The notes below the pieces were generated by a model that saw only the letters and a list, made by a program, of their open reading frames with translations, made no database searches and had not been told where the DNA came from. Below, one piece after another: positions 20,402 to 32,260 of a DNA stretch of 64,000 bases (positions within the stretch are counted from its first letter, which is position 1; each line of letters begins with the position of its first letter). The position numbers were made by a program, and so were the translations under genes. This DNA is from Rhododendron vialii (lineage: Eukaryota > Streptophyta > Magnoliopsida > Ericales > Ericaceae), in contig NC_080565.1 in the NCBI RefSeq assembly GCF_030253575.1, positions 9,086,001 to 9,150,000 of the forward strand, written 5' to 3'.

Positions 20402-23117
20402 AAAGTACATCAACCAAGATTTGCGCATCGACCAACAAACCTGGACTTGGTCAGCAACATTAAGGGGCAGTTTGGCATAAATTCAGTGAATTGTTTTTTA
20501 GAGTTTTTTTAGTAAGTTTTTTTTTTTTTTTTTGGTGTTGGATGTAATGCCAAATATTTTAGATTAATCATTCGTTTTGAAAGAGAAATTTAAAAAATCA
20601 AATGCTCATAAAAAACTTATTGGATGAAAAAAGTTCTAGAATGATAGATATGGTTTGTCTTGATTCAACTTTTTCCAACTTTGATTCACATTTTTATGTT
20701 TTTTTTCAATTCCCCTCTTTATGATGAAGGATTAATGTCAATAATTTTGACAAATAACTAAAAAAAATCAATAAGGTCCTAGTATTTTTCTTCATTTCAA
20801 ACTGCTAGTATGATTTGGAGAACTAAAATGATACGCGCACAACCGTTGTATTGGTTGTGCGTGTAATTCTGACCGTCCAGATGTATTTGGACGGTCTAGA
20901 TTTTTAAAAAACTCTTCCATGGAAAAGTTTAACTTTTCCGGGGAAGAATATGAGCGAATCCTGACTATTTATTACAGCAATGAACAGCTAGAGATTAATT
21001 GTGTGTTTAGCACTTTTAGAGAGAGAATAAGCCTCGTGTTACAATTTAAGTTGATTGGTGATCATTGATTCTAGTATGATTGAATTACATTTTTGTATAA
21101 AAAAATTTAACGGTTAGTAACTTTAGTATAATTCGAATAAACTTTTCATAAACCTCGACAAACACAACAAGATGTGTTGTATATTTAAATTAAAATTTTA
21201 TGCTTATACTATAAAATTATCCTACTTTGTGATTGAGGTATCTGTTGCCTATAATTGTGGAGGGACAATCTGAGAGTAGTCACTTGAGAGATTTTGGAAT
21301 TGGTCTAACCATTTGCCACGTGCACTTCTTTTTCTCCTAATTGCTAGGATATGTTGTTATATACTATAACAGCAGTAGCCTATTCTACTGGATTATCACA
21401 GCTCAATCACTTTTTAGTTTTTATTTTTTAGTAAGGGCGGTGCTAATGTCAAAACTGTTTTTGTTAATGCTAAAATTATTGTGCAAAAAAAACTTGTACT
21501 ATGTGCAATGTACAAAACTCTTATGTACAACAGTTTTGACATTATCACTTCCCAGTAAACCTTATTATCAATTTGTTTCCCCTCTTTCCATATCGATGTA
21601 CAGAAGAATATGCAGCTCTATTATGATCGACGAATTGGGGGATGGTGCTGTGTAGTGGTGTGTGCAGCACCGTGCTACGCACCTCCGAGCCGTCGGATCT
21701 CATCTCGGCAATGAACAGCTCTCGATTGTTGGTTGTTGAGATGAGATCCGAGTCGTTGGATGCACAACCGACGGCTTGGAGGTGTGCAACACGGTACTGT
21801 GCACCTCACTGCACAACACCAACCCGAAGTCCTACGATCGGCTTTTTCGATTCAATATACGATGTATTTTGCAGTAGTTTTAGTGTCAGACAACTCCCGG
21901 TTCGTGATCTTGCATGTTAAATGTCGTTTTATTTTAGGAAAAGAGTATATATCATTCAACCCTATGCAGAGAAAAGGACGGAGGGAATCAAAAGAACTTG
22001 TTTGAGAGAAGAGAAATTATTTTTGATTCGAAGTAGTAAATAAAATGTTTGTTTCAGCGTGATTATCTCACTCCCGGCCACCATCAACTAGTCCCACCGT
22101 TCGTATTCAAAAAAAAAAAACTAGCCCCACCATTCAAGCAACACTGATGTAGTTTGGCAAATTTATTCTATTTACTTGCTTCGTCATAGCAATGACTAGC
22201 CAAAATGCCAATTTAGGGCATTAAACGTAAGCTCTCTAAATTTCATGCAAAATAGCTAGGATAAATTTAAAAACAAAAGGTGTGTCTGGTACAACAAACA
22301 TTGCAACAAACATTGCTACAGTGGCTCAGGAATTTCATCGAGGCTCTGTTCACTAGCGTGGTACTGTACTACATTTTAGTAAGTATATACATGCCAACAA
22401 TCAGATGATTCATACCGCTCATCTCGTAATAATTGCTGAAAAGATGATTCATGTAAAAATTGTCTTCATCAGACGATAAAAGGTATTAATAATCATTTGT
22501 TAAAATTGTTCTTTGTTTAGATATCTTTAGATGTCTAATGAAGATTTACGTGAATAAAATGCTCAACATGCCCTAGGAACTAATCGGTTCAGATCATCAT
22601 CTTTTACCGGATAGATTAGAGAGTCTACGACTCTATGCCATGTTTAACCATGTGGGCACAATGCAAGGACCCGGGGATGCTAGTGCGGCCAATCTAACCT
22701 TTCGTTTCGGCATGGATGGTTTGGATTTAATCCGAGCGCATACAGATCTGAACCGAGCCGTCGAGGGCCGAAATGGACGGCCAATGCGAGATGCAGCCAG
22801 CCTATAGATGGGGGCTTTGAGTGGGCCATAAATTGAGCCGATGGATGCGGGGGTGTGCATGCCATAGATAAAACCTATAGGCGTGAATTAAACTATGTCA
22901 CTCTCCTGCGTAGAATCTCGAGCTGCTGCCTAATTTACCCATATGAGAATTCACAAGTACCATGATGATCAGTAAAACAAACATATTTAAAACAGCCTTA
23001 GCATGTGGGAAACAAAACCTGGTGTCACACACAGTGTTGACTTTCTTAACCAAAACCGCGACTAACGCCGAGACCCCGGCCGGCACCCTCCCCTAGTATA
23101 GACTCTTACATATTCTC
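20402..23117. other. intergenic region with MITE fragments
   Basis: No supported gene over 2.7 kb. Short hairpins occur at 20832-20870 (GCACAACC/GGTTGTGC), 20870-20900 (GACCGTCCA/TGGACGGTC) and 20918-20948, resembling dispersed MITE ends. A foldback is listed separately at 21638-21825. 22630-22860 is GC-richer, like a decayed transposon end. The last few hundred bases should hold the GT47 promoter; no clear TATA box was picked out. Confidence 0.45.
21638..21825. mobile_element. foldback MITE
   Basis: Imperfect inverted arms: GGGATGGTGCTGTGTAGTGG at the left, its mirrored form ending CACTGCACAACACCAACCC at the right, with GATCTCATCTC / GAGATGAGATC pairing towards the centre. Target duplication not resolved. 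Confidence 0.55.
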
Positions 23118-23255
23118 GTGAGACCCATACATACGCTCAAATTGCACGAACTTCAGTTCTTATTCACACTTATTCAAAACCAGAGCAGATTTCTGCAGCT
23201 CAATTTGACCCGATATTTTGGAGAGTGTTGTTCGAATGAGAGCCCGATAGCTCAT

Positions 23256-24662
23256 ATGGAAAAACCAATCTTCACATTTGGCAGCATAAGGCAGTTGAGG
23301 TTTGCTTTCTGCATCTGCTTCCTCTTGTGGTTTCTGGCTTATATTTGCTCTGATGATTACGCGACATTTTTTCCCCACGAAAGCCGCGTTAACTTGTTCC
23401 CCTTCTACGCGGAAACACAACCCGTTCTGAACGACCCATGCTCCAGCCGGTACATATACATTCATGATATTCCTACAAGATTCAACAGCGAAATCCTCAC
23501 CGACTGTCGCAATCTCCTGGAATCGGCGGATTCTGATATGTGCCGGGCTGTGTTAAACATGGGTCTCGGTCCTCATGTAACGCGATCTCGCGGGGATGGG
23601 GCATTTCTCGAAAGCAACAGTTGGTTTGTAACCCACCCACATTTGTTAGAAGTCATTTTTCACAACAGGATGAAGCAGTATAAGTGCTTAACAAATGATT
23701 CCTCATTGGCTTCGGCTATTTATGTTCCGTTTTACGCTGGACTCGACCTCGGTCGTTACCTGTGGGGATTTAACGCGTCGGCGAGAGATTCGGGCGCTAT
23801 TGATCTGTTCGAGTGGCTACTCGAAGAGCCCGAGTGGGAACGCATGAAGGGCAGGGATCACTTCCTCATAGCCGGGAGGACTACTTGGGATTTCAGGAGT
23901 CTAACTAACATCGACCGTAACTGGGGAAACAAACTCATGTACTTGCCTCAAGCGAAGAACGTGACGATCCTGTCGCTCGAATCGAGTCACTGGATCAAGA
24001 GAGACTTCGCGATTCCGTACCCAACGAATTTCCATCCCTCGAACGACGGCCAGGTGATCGCATGGCAGAACAAAATGAGGAAACAGAAGAGGAAATATCT
24101 GTTCTCGTTTGTCGGTGCTCCAGGACCGAAACAGCGCGATTCAATCCGCGGCGAGATCATCAGTCAGTGCCTGGAGGCAGGGGAAAAGTGCAAGTGGTTA
24201 GATTGTAAGAGCTCTTCTAGCGGAAATTGCGACGACCTGAGTAAAGTGGTCAAAATGTTCCGTAGCTCCACGTTCTGCTTACAGCCTCGTCGTGATACGC
24301 CCACCCGGCGATCCACTTTCGATTCAATCTTGGCCGGGTGCATTCCCGTTTTCTTCAACATGCATTCGGCTTACGCCCAGTATGCGTGGCATTTACCAAA
24401 GAAATACGCAAAATACTCGGTACTCATTCCGGAGAGTGACGTTAAACATGCGAAAGCAGATATTGAGAAGACGCTTAGCGCAATACCGGAAGAGGAAGTG
24501 GTGAAGATGAGGGAGGAGGTTATAAGGCTGGTTCCCAACATAATATATGCAAATCCATCTTCTTCATCCAAGTTGGAGACCTTCGAAGATGCAGTTGATT
24601 TTGCAATTAAGGGAGTTCTTGAGAGGGTGGACAAACTCGTGGAGGAGATGAAGGAAAAGTAA
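23256..24662 (+). CDS. GT47 family xyloglucan galactosyltransferase-like protein
   Basis: 468 residues from ATG at 23256, uninterrupted and intronless. A Golgi type II membrane enzyme is predicted: a short cytosolic tail, a transmembrane anchor at about residues 15-32 (FAFCICFLLWFLAYIC), a stem, then an exostosin domain. Typical GT47A motifs are RYIYIHDIPTRFN, FVGAPGPKQRDSIRGEI, FCLQPRRDTPTRRSTFDSIL and AGCIPVFF. Family members (MUR3, XLT2 and relatives) add galactose to xyloglucan side chains in cell-wall synthesis; the exact acceptor here is unknown. An in-frame ATG at 23118 would add 46 residues before the anchor; the internal start is preferred because the anchor then sits near the N-terminus and length matches the shorter GT47A members. 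The usual Gly-Asp-Ser before TRRS is Arg-Asp-Thr here. Confidence 0.9.
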   Translation: MEKPIFTFGSIRQLRFAFCICFLLWFLAYICSDDYATFFPHESRVNLFPFYAETQPVLNDPCSSRYIYIHDIPTRFNSEILTDCRNLLESADSDMCRAVLNMGLGPHVTRSRGDGAFLESNSWFVTHPHLLEVIFHNRMKQYKCLTNDSSLASAIYVPFYAGLDLGRYLWGFNASARDSGAIDLFEWLLEEPEWERMKGRDHFLIAGRTTWDFRSLTNIDRNWGNKLMYLPQAKNVTILSLESSHWIKRDFAIPYPTNFHPSNDGQVIAWQNKMRKQKRKYLFSFVGAPGPKQRDSIRGEIISQCLEAGEKCKWLDCKSSSSGNCDDLSKVVKMFRSSTFCLQPRRDTPTRRSTFDSILAGCIPVFFNMHSAYAQYAWHLPKKYAKYSVLIPESDVKHAKADIEKTLSAIPEEEVVKMREEVIRLVPNIIYANPSSSSKLETFEDAVDFAIKGVLERVDKLVEEMKEK

Positions 24663-26147
24663 GAAAGCTATTTTCCTTTCTTTTTTTCCTTTTTCTCCCT
24701 CTTTTTCACTTTCGGGGTGGGGCCAAAAAGGTAATTCAAATCGTTCATTTATTTTGACTCGTCGAGTTTGTTGTACTAGTTGTAGGAGGGATACCCCGTC
24801 ATTTTACACGGTGACATTTAACTTCTGATACTTGTATTTACCTACTTGTTGGTCAATATCGTCCGTCTCATGACCAGTGTTATATAGTCGTATCAATGAC
24901 ACCGTTAGGTATTTTGTTGCCGTGAATCAGAACCTTGCTCCCCATTATCTTCCCTATATGCCGTTAGAACTTAGCAGTGTTCGACCGACACCACCTACGG
25001 AGCTCTGACTAGTCAATTGGTAATCCAAAAACGCAGCAAGACATTCATATTAGATTACTGGATTGGCACAACCAATTATATTCAAATTAATATCTTTCAT
25101 TTGAGGCTTGGGAGCAAAAGATTAAAAAAAAAAATATCTAGTGAAAAACTATTAACAAAAGTCTCTTCATATTTGTGAAAATGATGTTCTCCCCTTCTTT
25201 CTTTTTTCAAATTAATCTGTTTTTATTTTATCTGGTATGTTACCATTCTTTCCTCCGTGGCATCATTTTTCCACGAGAGGTAATGAGAAGAATTTATAGA
25301 ATGGATTGCTACCTATGCCTAGTTTGCGAAATAAATAGAAATTTTATTGATGAGACCTTTTCAATTGTAACCAATATTTTAATACGAATAATTCTGACAA
25401 CTTACGGAGAAAGAAGAAGGCATTTACCTGGTGCGATTTGTTTTTGTTTTTTTACTGCTCTTGCTTAGACCGATAAAATGACAAGTTTTAAACTAAATCT
25501 AATCTTCTTGAAAGTTAAGTTTGGAAATAAACAAATTCCTTATGTCGATTAATGTAGCCTTAGATGTTATACTTTTAACTGTGGATTCTAGTACTAGTCG
25601 AAATGTTACACGCAATGGTTATGTATTTCGGGTCAATCCGTACCAATATATAGGTGGCATAATGGAAGAAGTTGGACACCTATGAATGAACAACACGAAA
25701 ACTTTGTTATAAGTAGCCCTCCTTCCTTGTAAGGCTCGAGATTAACAAGAATGGTTGGGACGACAAACATTCATCTCATTCGTACTTTTGGTACCTATAA
25801 CCATCAAAGGTCGTTGAAGCATCTTATTCCTAGAAATTTGGAGGTATTGGGAACAAAGAAGCTTTTGGAGTGAATCATTTTTCTATCTAGCACGTTTTAT
25901 GTTAAGAAAAGGGCTCTTGTGGGAAGGTTAGCTCGAGTTCTAGTACATACATTGATGAAACAAACTAGGGGGGTGAAATGCAAGTTGAGAAAAAGGGCAC
26001 AGTGGAGCCGTCGAGGTCACCCACAACAAAGAAGAGAAGGGAAGCAACCCGAAGATCCAGGGTTGAATTCCAGTGGTTAACAAACACAACAGACGATCAA
26101 AGGATTCTTCACAATTGTGGATTCCAATCCTTTCCCTAAAATGATAT
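24663..26147. other. intergenic region
   Basis: A pyrimidine-rich 3' flank follows the GT47 stop (24675-24712). The remainder is AT-rich with short frames only and no recognisable domain or clear transposon ends. 25940-26100 has a GC-richer segment that I could not assign. Confidence 0.4.
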
Positions 26148-26159
26148 TACAATGTACTT

Positions 26160-27185
26160 TTTTTTCGGTAAAGGTACCTTTAGCATTATAAAGCCCAAAC
26201 ACATGTACAAATGGTACAACGAAAGAAAACACAAACCCACTCCTAGCAGGCCACACAAGACCAAGCCAGAGAGTAAAACAACCTAAGTAAAAGGCACAAG
26301 AGCCATCAAACAACACTGCACTAACAACAAAACATAGGAACGAAAGGAAACATTAGAGAATACTCCATTCCCGACATATGTCCTTGTTTCCTTGAGAAGA
26401 ATCCAACATCCTCCAAGATAGCAAAGCATCATGAATGGAATTACAAACTGTAGCAACAAGAGATCCAGGGTCCAACCTTTTGTGTTGAAAGATTCTAGCA
26501 TTGCGTTCTCGCCAAATACAGTAAATTGCAGCAGAAAGGGAAAGTTTCAGCACACACTTCCTCATACTATCCCCCCTTAGAATGCAGATTAAACCACTCC
26601 TTCTCATCATCCCATCTCATTGGAGCCCTGCCCACATGATTTCGCCTTAAAACTTCAGTCCAAATAGCACTAGAATAACAGCATTCAAAGAATAGATGAT
26701 TGTGGGACTCCATAGGATCACAATCACACAAAACACAAGAAGCATCAGACAATATTCCCCACAACGACAATCTGTCCTTAGTGTTTAAACGAATTTGCAT
26801 TTACATCCACAAAATGAAGGCCCATCTAGGTACATGCCTTTTGAACTACACAACCTTACACCATTCCTGAGTGGGAAGGGCTCTCCAATTGTATTCCATG
26901 CAGACTTCATAGAGAAAATGCCATTCTTGGATGGAATCCATATCACAGAGTTCTCCATAGATACATCAAGTAGAAACCCTTCTGGAGTGAAGTCTTTGAT
27001 CTCCCTCATAATTCTGTTCCTCTCCCTAGGCCACTTCCAGCCGCCATTATGAATTAAAGAAAAAACTTTAGCTGAAATAGACTGGCAATATCAGCACAAA
27101 CCCTGGTACCATACTTTTTGTATAGAGGACCCAAAGGGTGCCAGTTATCCAACCAAGCAAAAATAGAATTACCTTGGTACCATAC
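26160..27185 (-). mobile_element. 5'-truncated L1-type LINE with 12-bp target duplication
   Basis: Minus-strand insertion of 1026 bp, ending at 26160 in a short A tail (T run in plus orientation). Exact duplication TACAATGTACTT at 26148-26159 and 27186-27197. Frameshifted coding remains are those of the C-terminus of plant L1 polyproteins: LDNWHPLGPLYKKYG (near 27150), a zf-RVT zinc-binding region with KNGIFSMKSAW (near 26905) and RLNTKDRLSLWG, CVLCDCDPMESHNHLFFEC (near 26700), then AAIYCIWRERNARIFQH (near 26520). The RT domain itself is absent. Length and tail show target-primed insertion of a truncated copy; not functional. Confidence 0.9.
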
Positions 27186-27355
27186 TACAATGTACTTCTT
27201 GACACAAGATAAAATTCATCATAATGCTTTCCAAGTTGTGTACATTGCATAAGAGCACTACAAAAAAACATCAAACTCCATTTGTACGTAGACTACATCA
27301 ACTGGAAATTTTTCTCATATGTCCTTTCTCTTTTCCAAAAACACGAACTCAACAC

Positions 27356-28441
27356 CTAGTAACCATTAGGAGAGATCAGACTCTCTACATATAATATCCA
27401 TTCGATGACGTCTTCACTGCGAACCTTAAGATTTCTCACTGTTTTCTTCTTGTGATTGTACCTAACCACACTCATCCCATCATTATCAATCACAACATCA
27501 CCGTTACTCGTAAAGCATATCGGAACCAAGTAACCGCAGATCAAGAAATCATCTTGCGGGAGGACTATAAGTTTAGTCCAAGACGCATTTACGCCGTATT
27601 CCTTCATTTCCCATATCCCAACATTTCTAGGTCTGCCTTCATTCGAAAGTAAACTGAGGCATCCATTGATCATGCCCAAGGTATTGAAGGAAATAGTGCC
27701 ATTCGTGTTGTCACAATCAGGTATTGGTATCTCCCTGAATTCCTCTGTTCCCAAATCAAGAGAAACAATCACTCTTTTATTAGGACCTGCAACCCTGCTT
27801 CCTAGCCAATGTAGAGCCCCATTCAAACAACTTCCCACATCTCCTTCTTCAATAACAAGACTATCTTTAATGTCTTCAATCCTTCTCCAAGAATAGGCCT
27901 TAAGACTAAAAACTTCAACTATGAATTGGTTGGGATTTGCATTTGCTCTAGGGGCTCTTACCACCTTGTAATCGTCGATGGAGGAATTATAACCGAATCC
28001 TCTGAAGCACAAATCGCCATAAGAGGGCGAAAAAGGCGGGGTTGGTAACTCTTTTGACTCTTTGATTGTTGGGTTCCACAAGATGAAGGAATCCGGGAGA
28101 TACAACAAACAGATCAAGCCATTACAAGAACCCACGATTTCGACACCAAGGTCTGGTTCTTTAGGTGGAGAACCCAGATCTACTATGGCCTCATCGTCTT
28201 CGATATCTTTGAACGACGATGGGGACTCATAGTCAAGGGAGTAAAACGGGTACATCATGAAGAGTTTGGAGTATTTGTTGGTGTTGGGGTCTGAAATTGT
28301 GAGATTCAAGTGGGATTTAACAAAAAAGGGATTGGAAATTAAAAAACGCCATGACTTGGAAACGCACTTGCATTGACCGAGAGTCTTGACGGGCAGTCGT
28401 AAGAGGATCATCATCATAGTTTCCTCTGGAAGTCTCGACAT
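27356..28441 (-). CDS. F-box protein with FBA-type associated domain (paralogue)
   Basis: 361 residues, intronless and intact. F-box at residues about 3-45 (LPEETMMMILLRLPVKTLGQ, CVSKSWRFLISNPFF) and FBA domain at about 100-325 (GSCNGLICLLYLPDSFILWN, FGYNSSIDDYKVV). The protein is collinear with the F-box protein at 19207-20340, including ISDPNTN, MYPFHSLDYESPS-like and VDLG segments, so the two are probably a local duplication on either side of the GT47 gene and on the same strand. Predicted role: substrate adaptor of an SCF ubiquitin ligase; target unknown. It lacks most of the acidic insertion seen in its paralogue. No clear TATA box was identified upstream. Confidence 0.9.
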   Translation of the reverse strand: MSRLPEETMMMILLRLPVKTLGQCKCVSKSWRFLISNPFFVKSHLNLTISDPNTNKYSKLFMMYPFYSLDYESPSSFKDIEDDEAIVDLGSPPKEPDLGVEIVGSCNGLICLLYLPDSFILWNPTIKESKELPTPPFSPSYGDLCFRGFGYNSSIDDYKVVRAPRANANPNQFIVEVFSLKAYSWRRIEDIKDSLVIEEGDVGSCLNGALHWLGSRVAGPNKRVIVSLDLGTEEFREIPIPDCDNTNGTISFNTLGMINGCLSLLSNEGRPRNVGIWEMKEYGVNASWTKLIVLPQDDFLICGYLVPICFTSNGDVVIDNDGMSVVRYNHKKKTVRNLKVRSEDVIEWILYVESLISPNGY

Positions 28442-28889
28442 TGGTCTTGGTTTTCTGTATCAAGGTATTATAATTAGTATGTAGCTAGGTAGAGTAAGAG
28501 TGACATGAGCATCTCTCACCCATCTTCAAAGCTCAATTTTGAAAAAACAAGATCATATTTTTTTGAAATCAAGTCACTCTAATCCAATTCCAATTGAGGT
28601 CTTCTCCATATACGTAGACTCCCCAATACATGGAGACCCATCTCTATCTCGAAAAGGTTTATAACACTAATTTTACAGATCTGATTATCACAAAATTGGA
28701 CAATCGAGAAGATATCAACAATACGTTTAAATGAGTCTAACATTGAAGGTATTACTTAGAGGAAAATTTAAAGCCAACAGAATTGAAAGAAAATTTTGGA
28801 GGAAAATTTTGGAAATAAAAATGTTGAATGGATTGGAGTTGGTGTGAATAGTTGCATTCGCTATCTAAACTTGCTTGTAAGATACAAAA

Positions 28890-29125
28890 AATCTACCACC
28901 GCTCTCATTCACCGCTACTCCTACCGCTCTCAATCTCACTATCCAAAAATATTTTGAACAGTCTGGATTTTAAAAAACTCTTTTACAGAAGAGTCAACAG
29001 TCAACTCTGTAAAAGAGTTTTGACTCTTCTGTGAAAGAGTTTTTTAAAATCTAGACTATGGATTACTGAAACGAGTGATGAGATTGAATGCTGCGGTGAG
29101 AGAGTGCTGAAATAGAGTGGTGGGG
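28890..29125. mobile_element. foldback MITE
   Basis: Arms with CCACCGCTCTC at the left and GAGAGAGTGC...GTGGTGGGGG at the right. The centre pairs AAAACTCTTTTACAGAAGAGTCAA with its near complement. About 235 bp. Target duplication not resolved. Confidence 0.6.
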
Positions 29126-31984
29126 GCAACACTGTTGTTTAAGATATGATACATCTTTTTTAGTCTACAAAATGAAGATTGTATTTGGACCGATACTTTG
29201 GAGATGCCCTAAATTTGATGCGTACCCTAAAAATTCTTTAAATGCGGCTGGCAATTTACTCAAACAAAATGATTTGTTTGTTGAAAAACAAAAAATGAAT
29301 ACTACATCTCTAGAAATTGGGTCCTACCCTTTCTAGACCCAAAGGAGAGTTAATTCATATCCTCTGTCCAATCCAAATGGTTGTATCCCTTTCCGAACAC
29401 CGTATCATATTTCGATTTAAAAAAAAAAATGCCTTCGTTCATAATATTTTACTCCAACTTAAACATGTCAGTTTTCTTTAAATTTCCCGTAAAAAAGTTG
29501 AAAACTTATGTGCACGAATGTTTTTCTATATGTTTTAAACTTCAAATTGATCCAGCAAGAGCTAGTTTCGATGGTACCTGATGGTGGTCCGGATTGGATC
29601 TGATGGTTGCCCGGTATCGAGTATTGGTCAGCGGTGTACCTAGTGGAGGAGGTGGCCCGGTGGTAGCTGGTGGTGGTGGAGGATCAATTTCTCTGGTGAT
29701 GGGTATTCGGATGGGACGATTGGTCGATGGGGAGGAATTTTGGGTTTATCGACGTTGGTGGCTCCACCGAAAATGTTTACCCGTCGAGATGGATAGGCCT
29801 AACCGGTCCTCTTTTCCGGTGACCGAACGTTTATATAGAACCCAGCAACTAAGCCTTAGCTTACATTGGAAGCGGATGGCTCAATTGGACAGGACTATTG
29901 ATTTGGTCAAAAAAAGAACTCCCACTAACAAGCCCGTAGCATTATTGTAGGAGTATCAATAAATACTAACCCATTCTTTTTCTTCTGTTTTTTTTTAATC
30001 CGCGACCCGTTCCAATAACTCTTTTTTTTTTTTTTTTATAACTTTTTCCATTTTTTTGGTTGTATTTATTTAAATTTTTTTTCGCATTTGATAATTTTGT
30101 GCCTTATTTTTTTGGTTTTCCAATTCGTCTTGTCAAGACGAATCCATAAACTAAAAAAAATTACTTTTATCCAAATATTTTGAGAAATAATCACTTTTTA
30201 GCAAAAAAACTTTTTTTTACTTAAAAGTGGTTATTTGTTAAAATATTTGGGTAAAAGTATGTTTTTTTTCTTTTTTGATTTGTCTCATTGAGAGGAACAA
30301 AAGTCACAAAAGTTTGGCGTAAAACTAACAAACGCGAAAAAAATTTAAATAAGGACAAAATCAAAACTTTTTCTAAAAGTTCTAAAAGTTTTAGTGGAAC
30401 AAGGTTTGAGTGGTGGAAGTAATGCTACCCTTAATATCAATCTCCACGAACACTTATACAAATATTTATACAAACTCACTGTCTCCAGTAGCGAAAAATT
30501 TATAAATTTTTATTTGTAGTTAAAAAGTTATTAGGTGTTTCCGGTAATGAAAAAGTTGTTATTGGGTATGTGAGTGAAAAAATTGTTGAGTTGATAAATG
30601 TTTTTTGGTTAGTGGAAACCAGTTGGTAAAATGCGTTCAGTTTGTAGTATTTTTTGTTAGTAAAAACGAGATGGTAAAATATGTTAAGTATTTTGTGGTT
30701 TTTGTTAGGGAAAACAAGGCCTCACATTTGAATCACAAACTTAACAACATCTTGACAACTAACCAAATCTTGGCACTTGAATAACCAAAACTAACAACTT
30801 TTAGCCAATAATCAAATCTAGTGAACTCTACAACTATTCTATCGTGTATATTCATCATTACACAATAACCTTTAAAAAACATATTTTAAATAGTTTTTAC
30901 ACAAAAACTGTTTTTTTTTTTAAATTACACAAAATTGTTTTTTCAAAAAAAAGTTTTCAAAAAAACTTATTTTTTTACAAAAATAGTTTTCTTTTTTTGA
31001 AAACTTAAAAAAATATTTCTAAAATTTGTTTATAATAAATAATTTTTATTAGTTTAAAAACTATTAAAAAAATTCTATATTAATAGTTTTTAGTTTTTTT
31101 TAGTTTGAAAAAGTGATATAGCAAGTTTTGATTATCTAATTTTTGATTAAACTATTGTGGACATCTACATTGCTAATATTAGCAACCCTTTAAATAGATA
31201 ATCAAAAGGTGATGTAACAATTTTTGGTTATTCAATTTTAATTAGTGCACTACGGATAGTAATTTAAAGTTGGTTATGATGAGTTGGAATGCAAAAATAC
31301 GAATTGGGAATACCAATTGCAATGTATTCTCGAACAGTAATTCATTTCAAATGGAAATCTCAATACTTGATCGATGCATAAATACTTTTGACCCGTGAAA
31401 TGTATTCTCGAACGCATGAGTAGGTCGGTTTGGATCAGATGGGCATATGAGTTGACAGGGCCGGCCAGGGGTAAGCCCACGCAAGCCGGCTGGCTCAGGC
31501 AACCCCCGGCAAGGGGTAACAAAAAAAAAAAAAAATTGTATGTATACAAAAAAAAAAAAAAGAAATCCAGCAAAAAATATATTTATGGGCATCATCCAAA
31601 AAATTTTGTACAAATTTTTTTAAAAAAGTAAATATGTATGGTTTCCACCTACTTTAAAAAATTATGATACTTGAGAAAATTAGGAGGGTAAAAGAGAGAT
31701 TTTTACATATCTGGGGTAAATAACAGATAAAAAAAATTAGGAGGACAAATTATTAAGGGAGAAAATTAGGAGGGCTATCAGATAAGAAGAAAAAAAGAAA
31801 AGGGACGCTATTGCCAAAACGAGAAGGGACGGATGATGTAATTCAAGCTAAATGGACAATATAATCTTGTTTTTGTCCTTTTTTTTTGTTTGTATGTCTT
31901 TTTTTATACTTAATACTAGTGGGCAACGAGCCCTGTTATTCGCAATAAAGATTTGCAAACAACCACATAAGGAAAAACTCGTTT
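29126..31984. other. AT-rich intergenic region
   Basis: About 2.9 kb without a supported gene. 30000-31250 consists of long A and T runs with short inverted segments (for example AAAAAGTGGTTATTTG near 30222 against 30183-30215). A 118-codon Gly-rich frame at 29594-29950 has no recognisable domain and looks fortuitous. 31440-31530 is a small GC-rich island (GGCCGGCCAGGGGTAAGCCC). Confidence 0.4.
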
Positions 31985-32260
31985 GGGCCCATTCTAGGTC
32001 CCAAAAAAATCTAGAAAAATATCCATAAATTTTTTAATATTATTTTATGAGGCATTGTAAAAAATCAGCTCCAATGAATATCAGTAAGTGTTACTTTTGA
32101 ATTCATATGAGCGAATTGAGCAATTTCGCCCAACGAATCCAAAAGTAATACTTACCGATCAATATTCCTTAGAGCTGATTTTTTACAGGGCCCCATAAAA
32201 TAATATTCAAAACTTTTTGGATATTTTTTTAGATTTTTGTGAGATCCGGAATGAGCCCAA
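31985..32260. mobile_element. foldback MITE, about 275 bp
   Basis: Left arm GTTTGGGCCCATTC... and right arm ...GAATGAGCCCAAAC pair over roughly 120 bases, including ATTATTTTATG and GTAAAAAATCAGCTC with their complements. Target duplication not resolved. Confidence 0.6.

Noticed and set aside
22633-22865. Overlapping minus-strand frames of 61-75 codons
   Set aside because: They lie in a GC-richer transposon-like segment, overlap one another in different frames and show no domain.
24164-24634. Minus-strand frames opposite the GT47 gene
   Set aside because: They are antisense shadows of a clearly conserved coding sequence.
29594-29950. 118-codon Gly-rich frame
   Set aside because: No domain, low complexity (GGGGPVVAGGGGG), surrounded by repeat-like DNA; a fortuitous frame is more likely.
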